Origin: Staphylococcus sp. IVB6214
GTDB taxonomy: Bacteria > Bacillota > Bacilli > Staphylococcales > Staphylococcaceae
Assembly: GCF_025558585.1 (NCBI RefSeq)
Contig: NZ_CP094723.1
Location: 1,922,001-1,986,000, forward strand
Direction of reading: 5' to 3'
DNA length: 64,000 nt
Both the position numbers and the translations under genes were made by a program. Positions 8,804 through 16,960 of the stretch are shown piece after piece; positions within the stretch are counted from its first letter, which is position 1, and every line of letters begins with the position of its first letter. Under the pieces are notes generated by a model that was not told the origin of the DNA, did not search any database, and worked only from the letters and a program-made list of their open reading frames with translations.

Positions 8804-11044
8804 TTATGCTACTCGTTTACGTCTCATCGCATAGACACCTGCACCGATACACAAGTAGGCCAGTGCCGTCGTTCCCGCTGGCGTTCCACCCGTCTCTGGC
8901 AACATATCTTCGTCGTTGCCAGACATCGTTACAGAGTGTCCTTGCAACGTCATCGGCATATGCACAGTATTCGCTTGCAGCGATGTATCTGGCATATCCG
9001 TTGTTGACATTGCCGTCGCCACTACACCGTTATCTTCTGTTACAGCTGGTTGTTCCGGTACAGTTGGGAATGGAATTACTTTGCCCGGTACCGTTGGCTG
9101 CGGTGTTTGCGTTGGATGATTCGGGTCTTCCGTTGCAGGTGGCACTGTCACTGAGTCCTCACCTTTGACAGGTTGACCCATAATCATGCGCTGTGGTTCC
9201 GTTGTGTCATATTGCGATAAGTCAGCCGTTTTCAAGTAATCCGCCATGACTTTATCGAGTGACACACCTTCTTCACGTGGTCCGCCAAACATGTCAAAAC
9301 CATCGCCACCTGACGCTGTAAAGTCATTCGTTGCAACGTTATAAATACGTGTTAAGTCTAGTGGTTCATATTGACCTGTTTTTCTGTTCAACACTTGTAC
9401 TTCATTCACACGTTGTCCTGGTGCCTTGTTCATATCATAGTATACACGGACACCATTAGAGATTTGTAGCAAACCACCGTTCGCTGTGAATTGTGTTTTG
9501 CCATTAACTGTTTGCGTCGGTGCGCTCAAGCTATGTTCAAATGCTTTCAATACGTTTTCACCTGTTACTTTGATCTGAGCAATTGTGTTACCGAATGGCA
9601 ATACTGTAATAATATCGCTCAGTTTCACTGTACCTGGTGCGATAGAGGCACGAATACCACCTGAGTTCGTTACAGCAAAGTCAGATGGTGTACTGAATCC
9701 ATGTTGACCGTATGCTTCCATTGCATCAGCAACTGCGTTCCCTAAGTTTGTTTCTTTTGTACGCACATCATCTCGTTCACCTTTGAAGTGTACTTTGTTA
9801 TTCGGGATGATCACTTCAGATGTTGCTTCTAAATATTCAGCATTTGCTTTATCAAGTTGCTTTTTCAACGCTGCATTTGGCATTAAATCAGCTACATCTT
9901 TCACATTGATCAATGTCGCTTTCGCATTGGTTAATTGACCATCTGTTACATCAAATGTCACTTTTCCGACGTTTGCCAAAGCTGTGCCAGTTTGTACCAA
10001 TACATCTTTACCAAATATTCGTCCCTGTTCTAACACAGTATGTGAATGACCATCAATCACGATCATCGGATGCTTGAAACCCTTCATCGCACTTAATTGT
10101 TTTGTTAAATAATCACCACGTATCTTTTGTTGCGTAGATGGATCAATACCTAAGTGTGATAACACTACGAAAGCATCTACTTGACCATTCAACTTTGTCA
10201 TTTCACGTTTTACCGCTTCAACTGGATCTGCAAATGACACACCTACAATCCCTTCTGGACTCGTCTTCGTTGCAGTTTCAGGTGTTGTGACACCGATGAT
10301 GCCATAGTTCAAACCATTCTTATTAACAACAGTTGATGGTTTGAATGCCAACTTGCCGTCTTTGTAGACATTAGCACTCAGTAATGGAAAGTTCAGAATG
10401 CCTTCCAATTTTTTCAGTTGATCATAGCCAAAGTCAAACTCATGATTCCCAACGGCCATTGCATCATAGCCAACTTCATTCATCGCTTTCGCCATTTCTT
10501 CCCCTTTTGATAAGTTAGAAACAGGCAAGCCTTGGAACGCATCTCCTGCATCGACCATCAAGTCAGGTTGTTGTTGTTCCTTTAATGTTTTCAACTTTGC
10601 CATCCCAATGACACGATCATTCTCTTCAATCATACGGCCATGAATATCATTCGTATGTAAGATTGTATGTGTTCTTGGTTCTGTTTCGTTTTGAGTAACA
10701 GCCTCATTCTTCGTTACTGTCGTTTCTTCTTGCGGTGCTGCCTTCTCATCTTGTGAAACTGTCGGTTCCGCTACCGCTTCAGGTTGTACTTCTTCCGTCA
10801 CTGCTTCATTCTCAGCAACGACAGGTTGCTCTGTTCCACGCTCATGATCCGAATTGTCACCATTCATTTCATCGGTAGATACCGGTGACTCTTCCACTGT
10901 GTCTGCAACCATTTCTACTGCTTGGTTCGTTGCAGAATCTGCTACATCAGTTGTTTCTGCATATGCCGATCCATGCCTGACAACCCCACAAAAACCTAGA
11001 ATCAATGCAAATACTGCCACCCATCGAAAAACTGTTTGCTTCAT
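8804..11044 (-). CDS. adsA: Cell-wall-anchored 5'-nucleotidase, adenosine synthase AdsA-like
   Basis: Surface enzyme of 746 residues that probably dephosphorylates AMP/ADP/ATP or dAMP outside the cell; in S. aureus AdsA makes immunosuppressive adenosine. A signal peptide (about 1-29) precedes a low-complexity acidic Glu/Val/Thr spacer (30-120). The metallophosphatase domain begins with HTNDIHG (D133, H135) and has GNHEFD and DGHSH; the C-terminal nucleotidase domain contains FTASGGDG. The end has LPETG, a hydrophobic stretch and MRRKRVA, so it is a sortase A substrate (srtA is at 38.5 kb). The ATG at 11044 follows AAGGAGG; upstream in-frame codons lack a site. Its position between the nir and nar operons is unusual. 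Distribution of function beyond S. aureus is inferred from close similarity. Confidence 0.92.
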   Translation of the reverse strand: MKQTVFRWVAVFALILGFCGVVRHGSAYAETTDVADSATNQAVEMVADTVEESPVSTDEMNGDNSDHERGTEQPVVAENEAVTEEVQPEAVAEPTVSQDEKAAPQEETTVTKNEAVTQNETEPRTHTILHTNDIHGRMIEENDRVIGMAKLKTLKEQQQPDLMVDAGDAFQGLPVSNLSKGEEMAKAMNEVGYDAMAVGNHEFDFGYDQLKKLEGILNFPLLSANVYKDGKLAFKPSTVVNKNGLNYGIIGVTTPETATKTSPEGIVGVSFADPVEAVKREMTKLNGQVDAFVVLSHLGIDPSTQQKIRGDYLTKQLSAMKGFKHPMIVIDGHSHTVLEQGRIFGKDVLVQTGTALANVGKVTFDVTDGQLTNAKATLINVKDVADLMPNAALKKQLDKANAEYLEATSEVIIPNNKVHFKGERDDVRTKETNLGNAVADAMEAYGQHGFSTPSDFAVTNSGGIRASIAPGTVKLSDIITVLPFGNTIAQIKVTGENVLKAFEHSLSAPTQTVNGKTQFTANGGLLQISNGVRVYYDMNKAPGQRVNEVQVLNRKTGQYEPLDLTRIYNVATNDFTASGGDGFDMFGGPREEGVSLDKVMADYLKTADLSQYDTTEPQRMIMGQPVKGEDSVTVPPATEDPNHPTQTPQPTVPGKVIPFPTVPEQPAVTEDNGVVATAMSTTDMPDTSLQANTVHMPMTLQGHSVTMSGNDEDMLPETGGTPAGTTALAYLCIGAGVYAMRRKRVA

Positions 11045-11161
11045 TTGGACCCTCCTTATGATTTGACTTACAGTTCTATCGTAGCATAAACAAATTGAGT
11101 ATTTTATAAATTTTCTAATAGTTTTATTAATAATTACAAAAATTATAAGTGTTATTGAGCA

Positions 11162-11238
11162 ACCACAAAAAACATCGTACATTGAGAGAATGATCAATCC
11201 ATCTCTTGTACGATGCTTCTATCTTCTATTCAACTGTT
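11162..11238. repeat. Direct repeat, copy 1 (duplicated sumT 3' end and terminator)
   Basis: About 77 bases are nearly identical to 11894-11971, differing by one A in a homopolymer and two substitutions. Copy 2 covers the last sumT codons, its stop and its terminator; copy 1 lies beyond the toxin-antitoxin remnant. The two copies therefore bracket the 11.24-11.89 kb cassette, as expected if the cassette arrived with, or by duplication of, the sumT terminus. Confidence 0.9.
11167..11215 (-). terminator. Terminator downstream of the toxin remnant
   Basis: On the minus strand CATCGTACAAGAGA pairs with TCTCAATGTACGATG (one bulged base) and is followed by six T residues. It is a strong intrinsic terminator, and the second copy of the one that ends sumT. 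Confidence 0.85.
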
Positions 11239-11295
11239 TGAAAATCATAGGCATCAAATATCAGTAGAGGTAGTTAGCTATACACTTTTTAGGTT

Positions 11296-11557
11296 TTATT
11301 CATAATGGGTCTAAGCAGAATAGATATATACTTCTTTAAGTTTATCATCAACTGTATAAACGACTCTATGCTGATGATTGATTCTTCTTGAATACCGTCC
11401 TAGATGTTTAGGTTGTAATTGATCAAAAGATTGACTTGGAAAATATGAATCTTTCTTAAAATATCTACTATTTTAAGAAACTGATTTTTAACTGTGACTG
11501 TTTAATTTTCTTCAAATCATTTTTAGCAGAATTTTTTATCTTCACGTTATACATCAT
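11296..11557 (-). pseudogene. Degenerate YoeB/Txe-type toxin
   Basis: The reading frame starts MMYNVKIKNSAKNDLKKIK, overlapping the antitoxin stop by ATGA, and resembles YoeB-family mRNA interferases. It stops after FLK. Two single-A deletions, one after the AAA of FLK and one in the following TTTTAAG stretch, restore IVDIL and then DSYFPSQSFDQLQPKHLGRY, SRRINHQHRVVYTVDD and VYIYSA. A TAG then replaces the tryptophan expected in the conserved SAWSHYE-like end. The conserved catalytic-region residues (RRINHQHR) survive in the broken frame. Three disabling changes make it non-functional unless the two indels are sequencing errors at homopolymers; the nonsense codon would remain. Confidence 0.85.
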
Positions 11558-11811
11558 AGATTATCCCAATCAATATCGTCTACATCTATGAAGCCACTCT
11601 CATCCATTTCTCTTTCTCTCACTTTATCCATGACACCAACAGATTCAAGATATAAAGTTTCTTGTATACTATTCCAATCTTTTAAACTTAAAAGCACTGC
11701 ATCACTTTCTTCATTTTTACCATTAATAATAATAGGTTCATTATTGGTATTAACACTTCTTAATAAGTTATATAACTCTTTTCTAGCATTAGTAGGTGTT
11801 ATTATTTTCAT
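11554..11811 (-). CDS. Phd/YefM-type antitoxin
   Basis: Intact 85-residue antitoxin of the Phd/YefM family (MKIITPTNARKELYNLLRSV, then NEEPIIINGKNEESDAVLLSLKD-type core with EPIIING visible), with an acidic C-terminus (DVDDIDWDNL) of the kind that binds a YoeB toxin. GGGGGG lies 6 bases before the ATG. The stop overlaps the toxin start, the usual antitoxin-toxin order. The toxin is broken, so this is now an orphan. An inverted repeat in the promoter (11849-11864) suggests autorepression. Confidence 0.88.
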   Translation of the reverse strand: MKIITPTNARKELYNLLRSVNTNNEPIIINGKNEESDAVLLSLKDWNSIQETLYLESVGVMDKVREREMDESGFIDVDDIDWDNL

Positions 11812-11840
11812 ACATATCCCCCCTCGATTTATACAACTCT

Positions 11841-11869
11841 ATTATAGCGTACGTAAATGCGTACATTAA
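11841..11869 (-). promoter_or_regulatory. Antitoxin promoter with operator palindrome
   Basis: On the minus strand a TATAAT -10 (11841-11846) lies about 30 bases before the antitoxin start, with a weak -35 TTAATG (11864-11869) at 17-base spacing. Between them GTACG-N6-CGTAC (11849-11864) forms a perfect inverted repeat, placed where a bound YefM-type antitoxin would block RNA polymerase. Confidence 0.65.
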
Positions 11870-11893
11870 GTTATCTTATAAATCAATGCTTCT

Positions 11894-11971
11894 ACCACAA
11901 AAAAACATCGTACATTGAGAGAATGATCAATCCATCTCTTGTACGATGCTTCTATCTATTATTCAACTGTT
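11894..11971. repeat. Direct repeat, copy 2 (native sumT 3' end and terminator)
   Basis: Counterpart of 11162-11238. It includes the final sumT codons, TAA and terminator, so it is probably the ancestral copy. The antitoxin promoter begins only about 25 bases from its outer edge. Confidence 0.9.
11899..11948 (-). terminator. Terminator of the nir operon (after sumT)
   Basis: Hairpin with arms CATCGTACA/TGTACGATG plus GAGA/TCTC, followed by seven T residues on the minus strand, directly after the sumT stop codon. Confidence 0.88.
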
Positions 11972-12903
11972 CGTTCTGATGTAAAGTGATATTGTTCCAA
12001 CCACGCTGTGATAATTTCATGTTGACTTGGATGTAATTGTGAAGTTTGACGATCATCAATTAGCGCGGCACCACCATTTTCAAAAATATCATAAGCGACA
12101 TCAATACAACGTGAACGATGTCCCTTTAACAAGACCATTTCTGGCGTATCATTTACTGCTGGCTTAATCGTTTCAACATCACGAACCACTTCACCGACAA
12201 TAGTGACACCCGGGCCCGGGCGCTCTGGCAATTGTGCAATCTTATCAGCAATTGTTGTCACTGTACCTCCAATTACTTGTTGGTTCGGTCGTGTTGCATT
12301 GAAAATCACCGCAACCGGATAATCAATACCGACTTTCGTCATAATTTCATCCATCAATAACGGTAGGCGCTTGACACCCATATAGATTGCCAAAGTACCA
12401 CCGTTTTCAAGCGTTGTAATATCAATTTCATTTTCAACATCATCTTTAAAGTGACCCGTTGTAAATGTAATGTTTGTCGATACTTGTCGTTCTGTTAAAC
12501 CACGGCCCAATTGACTGATGGCCGCGCTGGCTGCTGTAATACCTGGTACAATCTCAAAATCAATACCATGTGTACGAAGCGTATCAACTTCTTCAGTGAC
12601 ACGACCGAAGATGGCTGGATCGCCACCCTTCAAGCGAACAACGCGCTGATAATCTTGCGCTTTTTCGACAAGCAACTCGTTAATACGTTCTTGTCTAATG
12701 TAACGTGTGTATGGTGTTTTTCCAACATGTATCCATTCTGCATCTGGACGTGACAATTGCAAAATAAATGGATGCACGAGCTGATCGTACAAAATAACAT
12801 CTGCTTGTTGGATACAACGTTCCGCTTTTTTAGAGAGCAGGCACGGATTACCCGGACCTGCTCCTACTAAATATACTTTTGAGGGGCTGCCTGTTACAGA
12901 CAT
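11959..12903 (-). CDS. sumT: Uroporphyrinogen-III C-methyltransferase
   Basis: SAM-dependent enzyme (314 residues) that methylates uroporphyrinogen III to precorrin-2, the first step from haem precursors to sirohaem, the NirB cofactor. The CobA/SUMT motifs are visible: VYLVGAGPGNPCLLSKKA at the N-terminus, DVILYDQLV, RLKGGDPAIFGR and VPGITAASAAISQLGRGLT. The C-terminal about 60 residues go beyond a minimal SUMT. The ATG overlaps the end of nirD by 10 bases. It is called sirB in S. carnosus. Confidence 0.94.
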   Translation of the reverse strand: MSVTGSPSKVYLVGAGPGNPCLLSKKAERCIQQADVILYDQLVHPFILQLSRPDAEWIHVGKTPYTRYIRQERINELLVEKAQDYQRVVRLKGGDPAIFGRVTEEVDTLRTHGIDFEIVPGITAASAAISQLGRGLTERQVSTNITFTTGHFKDDVENEIDITTLENGGTLAIYMGVKRLPLLMDEIMTKVGIDYPVAVIFNATRPNQQVIGGTVTTIADKIAQLPERPGPGVTIVGEVVRDVETIKPAVNDTPEMVLLKGHRSRCIDVAYDIFENGGAALIDDRQTSQLHPSQHEIITAWLEQYHFTSERTVE

Positions 12904-13202
12904 AAATATACCTCATCGTCGATAATTTCTACTTCGTATGTTTCAACGCAGCCTTCATCTGGTTCTTGAACTTCACCAGTATTTAAATCAATTTTTTGAT
13001 CGTGAAGTGGACAGAAGACATAGTGTCCACTAACTGTCCCTTCAGATAATGGCCCTTGTTTATGTGGGCAAACGTTATTGATTGCTTTAAGCTCGCCATC
13101 TTCTGTTAAGAACAATCCGATTTGTTTGTCTCCAACAATGACTTTCTTACCAATTAATGGTTCAATTTCTGACATATGTGCTACTTTTACTTTTTCTGCC
13201 AT
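12894..13202 (-). CDS. nirD: Nitrite reductase small subunit NirD
   Basis: Rieske-like small subunit of the assimilatory-type NADH nitrite reductase, 102 residues. It keeps the Rieske fold with CPHKQGPLSEG and CPLHDQKIDL, i.e. CPH and CPLH with both cysteines and histidines (some NirD proteins lack these). It starts 5 bases after nirB stops. Confidence 0.95.
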   Translation of the reverse strand: MAEKVKVAHMSEIEPLIGKKVIVGDKQIGLFLTEDGELKAINNVCPHKQGPLSEGTVSGHYVFCPLHDQKIDLNTGEVQEPDEGCVETYEVEIIDDEVYLCL

Positions 13203-13207
13203 CAGTC

Positions 13208-15613
13208 TTACACCTTCTCCACTTCGAAAATTTTACGTTTCATATCATCGCTTGTAATATCGTTCCATGGTTCTTCAGGAATTGCTGCTTTTGCTTCCAT
13301 GATACGGTTATAAAGTTCTTCTTGTTTTTCTGGGTCTAATACTACTGATTTCACTTGGTCAAAGCCCATACGTTTCAACCATGGTGCTGTACGTTCTGCA
13401 TAAACACCTGTTTCACGATAGTATTGCATATATGCACCACATAATTTGATAACTTCATCTTCTGTTTCAACTGTTGTTAAGAATTCAGCTTTCACTACGT
13501 CTGTACCACCGTTACCACCAACGTAGATTTGGAAGCCATTTTCAACACCGATGATACCGAAGTCTTTTACGCCTGATTCTACACAGCTACGTGGACATCC
13601 AGATACACCCATTTTGAATTTGTGCGGTGTATCAATGTATTCGAATGTTTCTTCAAGACGAATACCAAGTTTTGTTGTGTATTGTGTACCGAAACGGCAG
13701 AATTCTTTACCTACACAGCTCTTAACTGAACGTGTTTTCTTCGCATAAGCAGATGCTGAGCGCATGCCTAGATCTTCCCATACTTGTGGTAATTCTTCTT
13801 TTTTCACACCGTATAAACCGATACGTTGTGAACCTGTTACTTTCACAAGCGGTACGTCGTATTTCTTAACCACTTCACCAAGGCGAATTAATTGATCCGC
13901 ATCTGTTACACCTGCACGCATTTGTGGGATAACAGAGAATGTACCATCGTTTTGGATGTTTGCGTGATAACGTTCATTGGCAAAGCGTGATGCTCTTTCA
14001 TCTTCATGGTCATGTGGATATACCATGTTTAAGTAGTAGTTGATTGCCGGACGACACTTAGGACAACCACCTTTATTTTTGAAGTCTAACACATGACGTA
14101 CTTCTTTAGATGTTTTAAGTCCTTTTGCACGGATTTGTGTCACGATTTGGTCACGTGATAAGTCTGTACATTCACAGATACCTGTTGGACCACTTTCAAC
14201 GAAGTCTCCACCTAATGTATATTCTAATAACTCACCGATTTGACCTTTACATTTACCACAAGAGTTACCTGCTTTTGTTACTCTTGTTACGTCTGCAACT
14301 GATGTTAAACCATGTTCTTTAATCGCATTAACGATCACACCTTTAGAGATACCATTACAGCCACAGATTGTTTCGTCATCATCCATATCAGCAACACTAA
14401 TCGCATCTACTTCACCTGCTTTATGCAAGATCGATACAAGTGTGTATTCGTCGATTGTGTCACCTTTCTTCATCATATTATAGAAACGGTTACCTTCTTC
14501 TGTATCACCGTACAGTACCGCACCAACGATTTTCTTATCTTGGACGAAGATTTTTTTGTAGATATTGTCTACACCGTTGAATGTTTCGATACCACGTACA
14601 TCTTCATTTTCAGTAATGCGACCTGCACTGAATAAGTCACAACCTGATACTTTTAATGATGTAAATGTTGTAGAACCTTGGTAGCCTTCTGTTGGTTGAC
14701 CTGTAATGTGGTCTGCCAATACTTTACCTTGATCATATAGTGGCGCAACAAGACCGTATACTTTAGAACGGTGTTCCGCACATTCCCCAACTGCATAGAT
14801 GTTAGGGTCGCTTGTTTTCATGAAGTCATCTACTACGATACCGCGACCAATTTCTAAGCCTGCTGCACGTGCTTCTTTCGTCACTGGACGGATACCTACT
14901 GCCATTACGACCATGTCTGCATCTAAGACACGTCCGTCTGATAAACGAATACCTTCTACATGACTCTCACCGATGATTTCTTGCGTATTTGCTTGTAATT
15001 CAAACTTGATGCCTTGTTTTTCAAGGTCTGCTTTTAATAAGCCACCTGCTTTACGGTCAAGTTGAACTTCCATTAACCATTCCGCTAAGTGAACCACTGT
15101 TACATCCATGCCTTGATCAACAAGACCACGTGCACATTCAAGACCTAACAAGCCACCACCGATAACAATGGCTTTCTTTTTCGTTTTTGCTGTTTCAAGC
15201 ATTTTTTCTGTATCATCAATCGTACGGAAACCAACAACACCATCTAAGCGTGATCCGTCAATTGGTAAGATGAACGAATCAGAACCTGTTGCGATAATCA
15301 TTTGATCATATGACACAACACGACCGCTTTCTGTTTCAACATTTTGTTCTTCACGGTTGATTTTGATAACTTTGTCACCTGTAATCAATTGAATGTTATG
15401 TTCTTCATACCACTCATATGGGTTCATGATTGTCTCTTCGACTGTCATTTTATTTTGTAAGATGTTTGACAACATAATACGGTTGTAGTTCGGATAAGGT
15501 TCTTTACCGATAATTGTGATGTCAAACTTATCAGGGTCACGTTCTAAAATTTCTTCAATTGTACGAACCCCCGCCATACCATTACCGATCATTAATAGTT
15601 TCGTTTTACTCAT
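13208..15613 (-). CDS. nirB: NADH-dependent nitrite reductase large subunit NirB
   Basis: Cytoplasmic sirohaem enzyme of 801 residues that reduces nitrite to ammonium with NADH. It prevents nitrite build-up and regenerates NAD during nitrate respiration. Order: FAD/NAD(P)-binding oxidoreductase (LLMIGNGMAGVRTIEEI start; VIGGGLLGLECARGL second Rossmann motif), two BFD-like [2Fe-2S] segments (CGCNGISKG...CGKCKGQ and CECTDLSRD...GGCPKCRP), then the sulfite/nitrite reductase domains with CVGKEFCRFG and GVSGCPRSC binding [4Fe-4S]-sirohaem. GAGGAGG precedes the ATG. It overlaps the upstream gene by 8 bases. Confidence 0.97.
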   Translation of the reverse strand: MSKTKLLMIGNGMAGVRTIEEILERDPDKFDITIIGKEPYPNYNRIMLSNILQNKMTVEETIMNPYEWYEEHNIQLITGDKVIKINREEQNVETESGRVVSYDQMIIATGSDSFILPIDGSRLDGVVGFRTIDDTEKMLETAKTKKKAIVIGGGLLGLECARGLVDQGMDVTVVHLAEWLMEVQLDRKAGGLLKADLEKQGIKFELQANTQEIIGESHVEGIRLSDGRVLDADMVVMAVGIRPVTKEARAAGLEIGRGIVVDDFMKTSDPNIYAVGECAEHRSKVYGLVAPLYDQGKVLADHITGQPTEGYQGSTTFTSLKVSGCDLFSAGRITENEDVRGIETFNGVDNIYKKIFVQDKKIVGAVLYGDTEEGNRFYNMMKKGDTIDEYTLVSILHKAGEVDAISVADMDDDETICGCNGISKGVIVNAIKEHGLTSVADVTRVTKAGNSCGKCKGQIGELLEYTLGGDFVESGPTGICECTDLSRDQIVTQIRAKGLKTSKEVRHVLDFKNKGGCPKCRPAINYYLNMVYPHDHEDERASRFANERYHANIQNDGTFSVIPQMRAGVTDADQLIRLGEVVKKYDVPLVKVTGSQRIGLYGVKKEELPQVWEDLGMRSASAYAKKTRSVKSCVGKEFCRFGTQYTTKLGIRLEETFEYIDTPHKFKMGVSGCPRSCVESGVKDFGIIGVENGFQIYVGGNGGTDVVKAEFLTTVETEDEVIKLCGAYMQYYRETGVYAERTAPWLKRMGFDQVKSVVLDPEKQEELYNRIMEAKAAIPEEPWNDITSDDMKRKIFEVEKV

Positions 15614-16067
15614 GGATATCCTCCTCTAACGTTTTTAAATATGCCTTTATTTTCTTTGCGTATGCTTGTGTCTTTCGAATCGATTGTCCTGATGAACTGA
15701 TGCTGATTGTCATGTCGTCGTGCCTAATATTCAGAGTGTTGAAGAAGTCCGACTGATGTCTGTCTCCCGTATGGTTCACCCATTGGCTATCTGTCGCATC
15801 CCGAACCACACGATCATTGACGTCAGCACGATCTGTCGCCACAATGATTAAGTCTGCCGCTGCAATGTCATCTGCTTCATAGTCTTTGTGTATTAATCTG
15901 ACTGATGTCCGCCATTGCTTTGACATGAACCCTTCATAAAATTGTGGACTCACCACATCTATTCGGCAGTCTTCATGAATCAATCCTTGGAATTTCCGCC
16001 ATGCAATCTTCCCCCCACCAACTATCACAACGTGTTTGTCACACAAGTTCAGCTGTATTGGATACAT
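15606..16067 (-). CDS. Precorrin-2 dehydrogenase-like protein (sirohaem synthesis)
   Basis: NAD-dependent enzyme expected to oxidise precorrin-2 to sirohydrochlorin. The Rossmann motif VVIVGGGKIAWRKFQGL follows MYPIQLNLCDKH at the N-terminus, as in the N-terminal domain of CysG/Met8/YlnF. The start at 16067 follows AGGAGG; an upstream in-frame ATG exists without one. The 153-residue protein is shorter than many homologues (about 200). It sits between the chelatase-like gene and nirB with overlaps, in the usual staphylococcal order. Confidence 0.88.
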   Translation of the reverse strand: MYPIQLNLCDKHVVIVGGGKIAWRKFQGLIHEDCRIDVVSPQFYEGFMSKQWRTSVRLIHKDYEADDIAAADLIIVATDRADVNDRVVRDATDSQWVNHTGDRHQSDFFNTLNIRHDDMTISISSSGQSIRKTQAYAKKIKAYLKTLEEDIHE

Positions 16068-16788
16068 GACGTGCCTCCTCACAAGACGCGATACGCGCTA
16101 AAATAATCGTTTTTAACACTGGGTCAAAGTTAATTGCAGTTGTGTAGACGATTTCTGTTGGCAACGCCATCTCCGCAATTTTCCGCTTCGTTTTGTTGAC
16201 AAGGTAGCCATCATAAAAGAAGAACGGAATAACGAGCAACTTGTCATACGCTGTTGCAAGTGGTGGTAAAGTTTCTTTAAACTTCAGCTTGCCATACACC
16301 ATACTCGGATAACATTGTATTTGTTCATTCGAATGCTGTTCAGCTAATTGTGTCAATGCAAGATCTGGTTCATCAAACCGTGCATTACCATGTGCTAAAA
16401 TCACAACACCTGTTGTATCATCGATTTCATGCTCATAGCGCACCAGTTGTTTCGACACCCAATCCGCCATTGCTGGATGCGTTCCAAGTGGTTCTGCTAA
16501 TACAAAATGAACTTGAGGATATTGTGCTGTCCACACCTTCATTTGATCTGCAATATCTTCATAATAATGTGATGCTGTAAAGAGTAACAACGGCATTAAA
16601 TTTACTGCTTGATAGCCTTGCTGTACCGTTGCTTTTATCACTGTGTCTAAGGAACGTTCTTCCGACTCCAAAAACGCCACATCATAATCAATCGACGTAT
16701 CATCAAATAATTCGTGTACAAACTGTTCAAGCGTCTCATTCAACTTACCTTTACGCATACCATGTACAATCAAAATCGTTTTCTGCAA
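16039..16788 (-). CDS. nirR: NirR/CbiX-like sirohydrochlorin ferrochelatase
   Basis: First gene of the nir operon. The family is called NirR (once thought a regulator) or SirA; its sequence is CbiX/SirB-like, and the expected role is inserting iron into sirohydrochlorin. Visible signatures: ILIVHGMRKGK near the start (metal-binding His), VVILAHGNARFDEPD in the second half, and PLLLFTASHYYEDI. I chose a TTG start at 16788 because GGGGGTGA lies 5 bases before it; an ATG at 16845 is in frame but has no ribosome-binding site and lies over the promoter. This gives about 249 residues. Confidence 0.85.
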   Translation of the reverse strand: MQKTILIVHGMRKGKLNETLEQFVHELFDDTSIDYDVAFLESEERSLDTVIKATVQQGYQAVNLMPLLLFTASHYYEDIADQMKVWTAQYPQVHFVLAEPLGTHPAMADWVSKQLVRYEHEIDDTTGVVILAHGNARFDEPDLALTQLAEQHSNEQIQCYPSMVYGKLKFKETLPPLATAYDKLLVIPFFFYDGYLVNKTKRKIAEMALPTEIVYTTAINFDPVLKTIILARIASCEEARHVSNTAELV

Positions 16789-16809
16789 CTGCTTCACCCC
16801 CTCCCTTAT

Positions 16810-16902
16810 ATTGTAATATATTTCACATACATTTTGTGATTCCATTCACAGCCAAAAACAGAAATAGGGAACCCCCTAATCTATTCACAAGGGGATTCCC
16901 TA
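16810..16902 (-). promoter_or_regulatory. nir operon promoter with tandem NreC boxes and a Rex-like site
   Basis: TACAAT (16810-16815) is a -10 candidate. TTGTGATTCCATTCACAG (16834-16851) resembles the Rex operator TTGTGAA-W4-TTCACAA (14 of 18) and covers -35. TAGGG-AACC-CCCTA (16865-16878) is an exact NreC box and AAGGG-GATT-CCCTA (16889-16902) is a one-mismatch box, 24 bases apart centre to centre. The two boxes also pair with each other, so on the minus strand they could act as a terminator for the upstream acetyltransferase; both roles are possible. Confidence 0.68.
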
Positions 16903-16960
16903 TCATCGATTTTATTCAAGCATTTTATACCATTTATCGTACAGGAGAACGACTGGTGTA

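Noticed and set aside
16864..16903. Reading the nir upstream inverted repeat only as a terminator
   Set aside because: Kept as ambiguous: one half is an exact NreC box, so terminator-only was not accepted, although T-rich sequence follows it.
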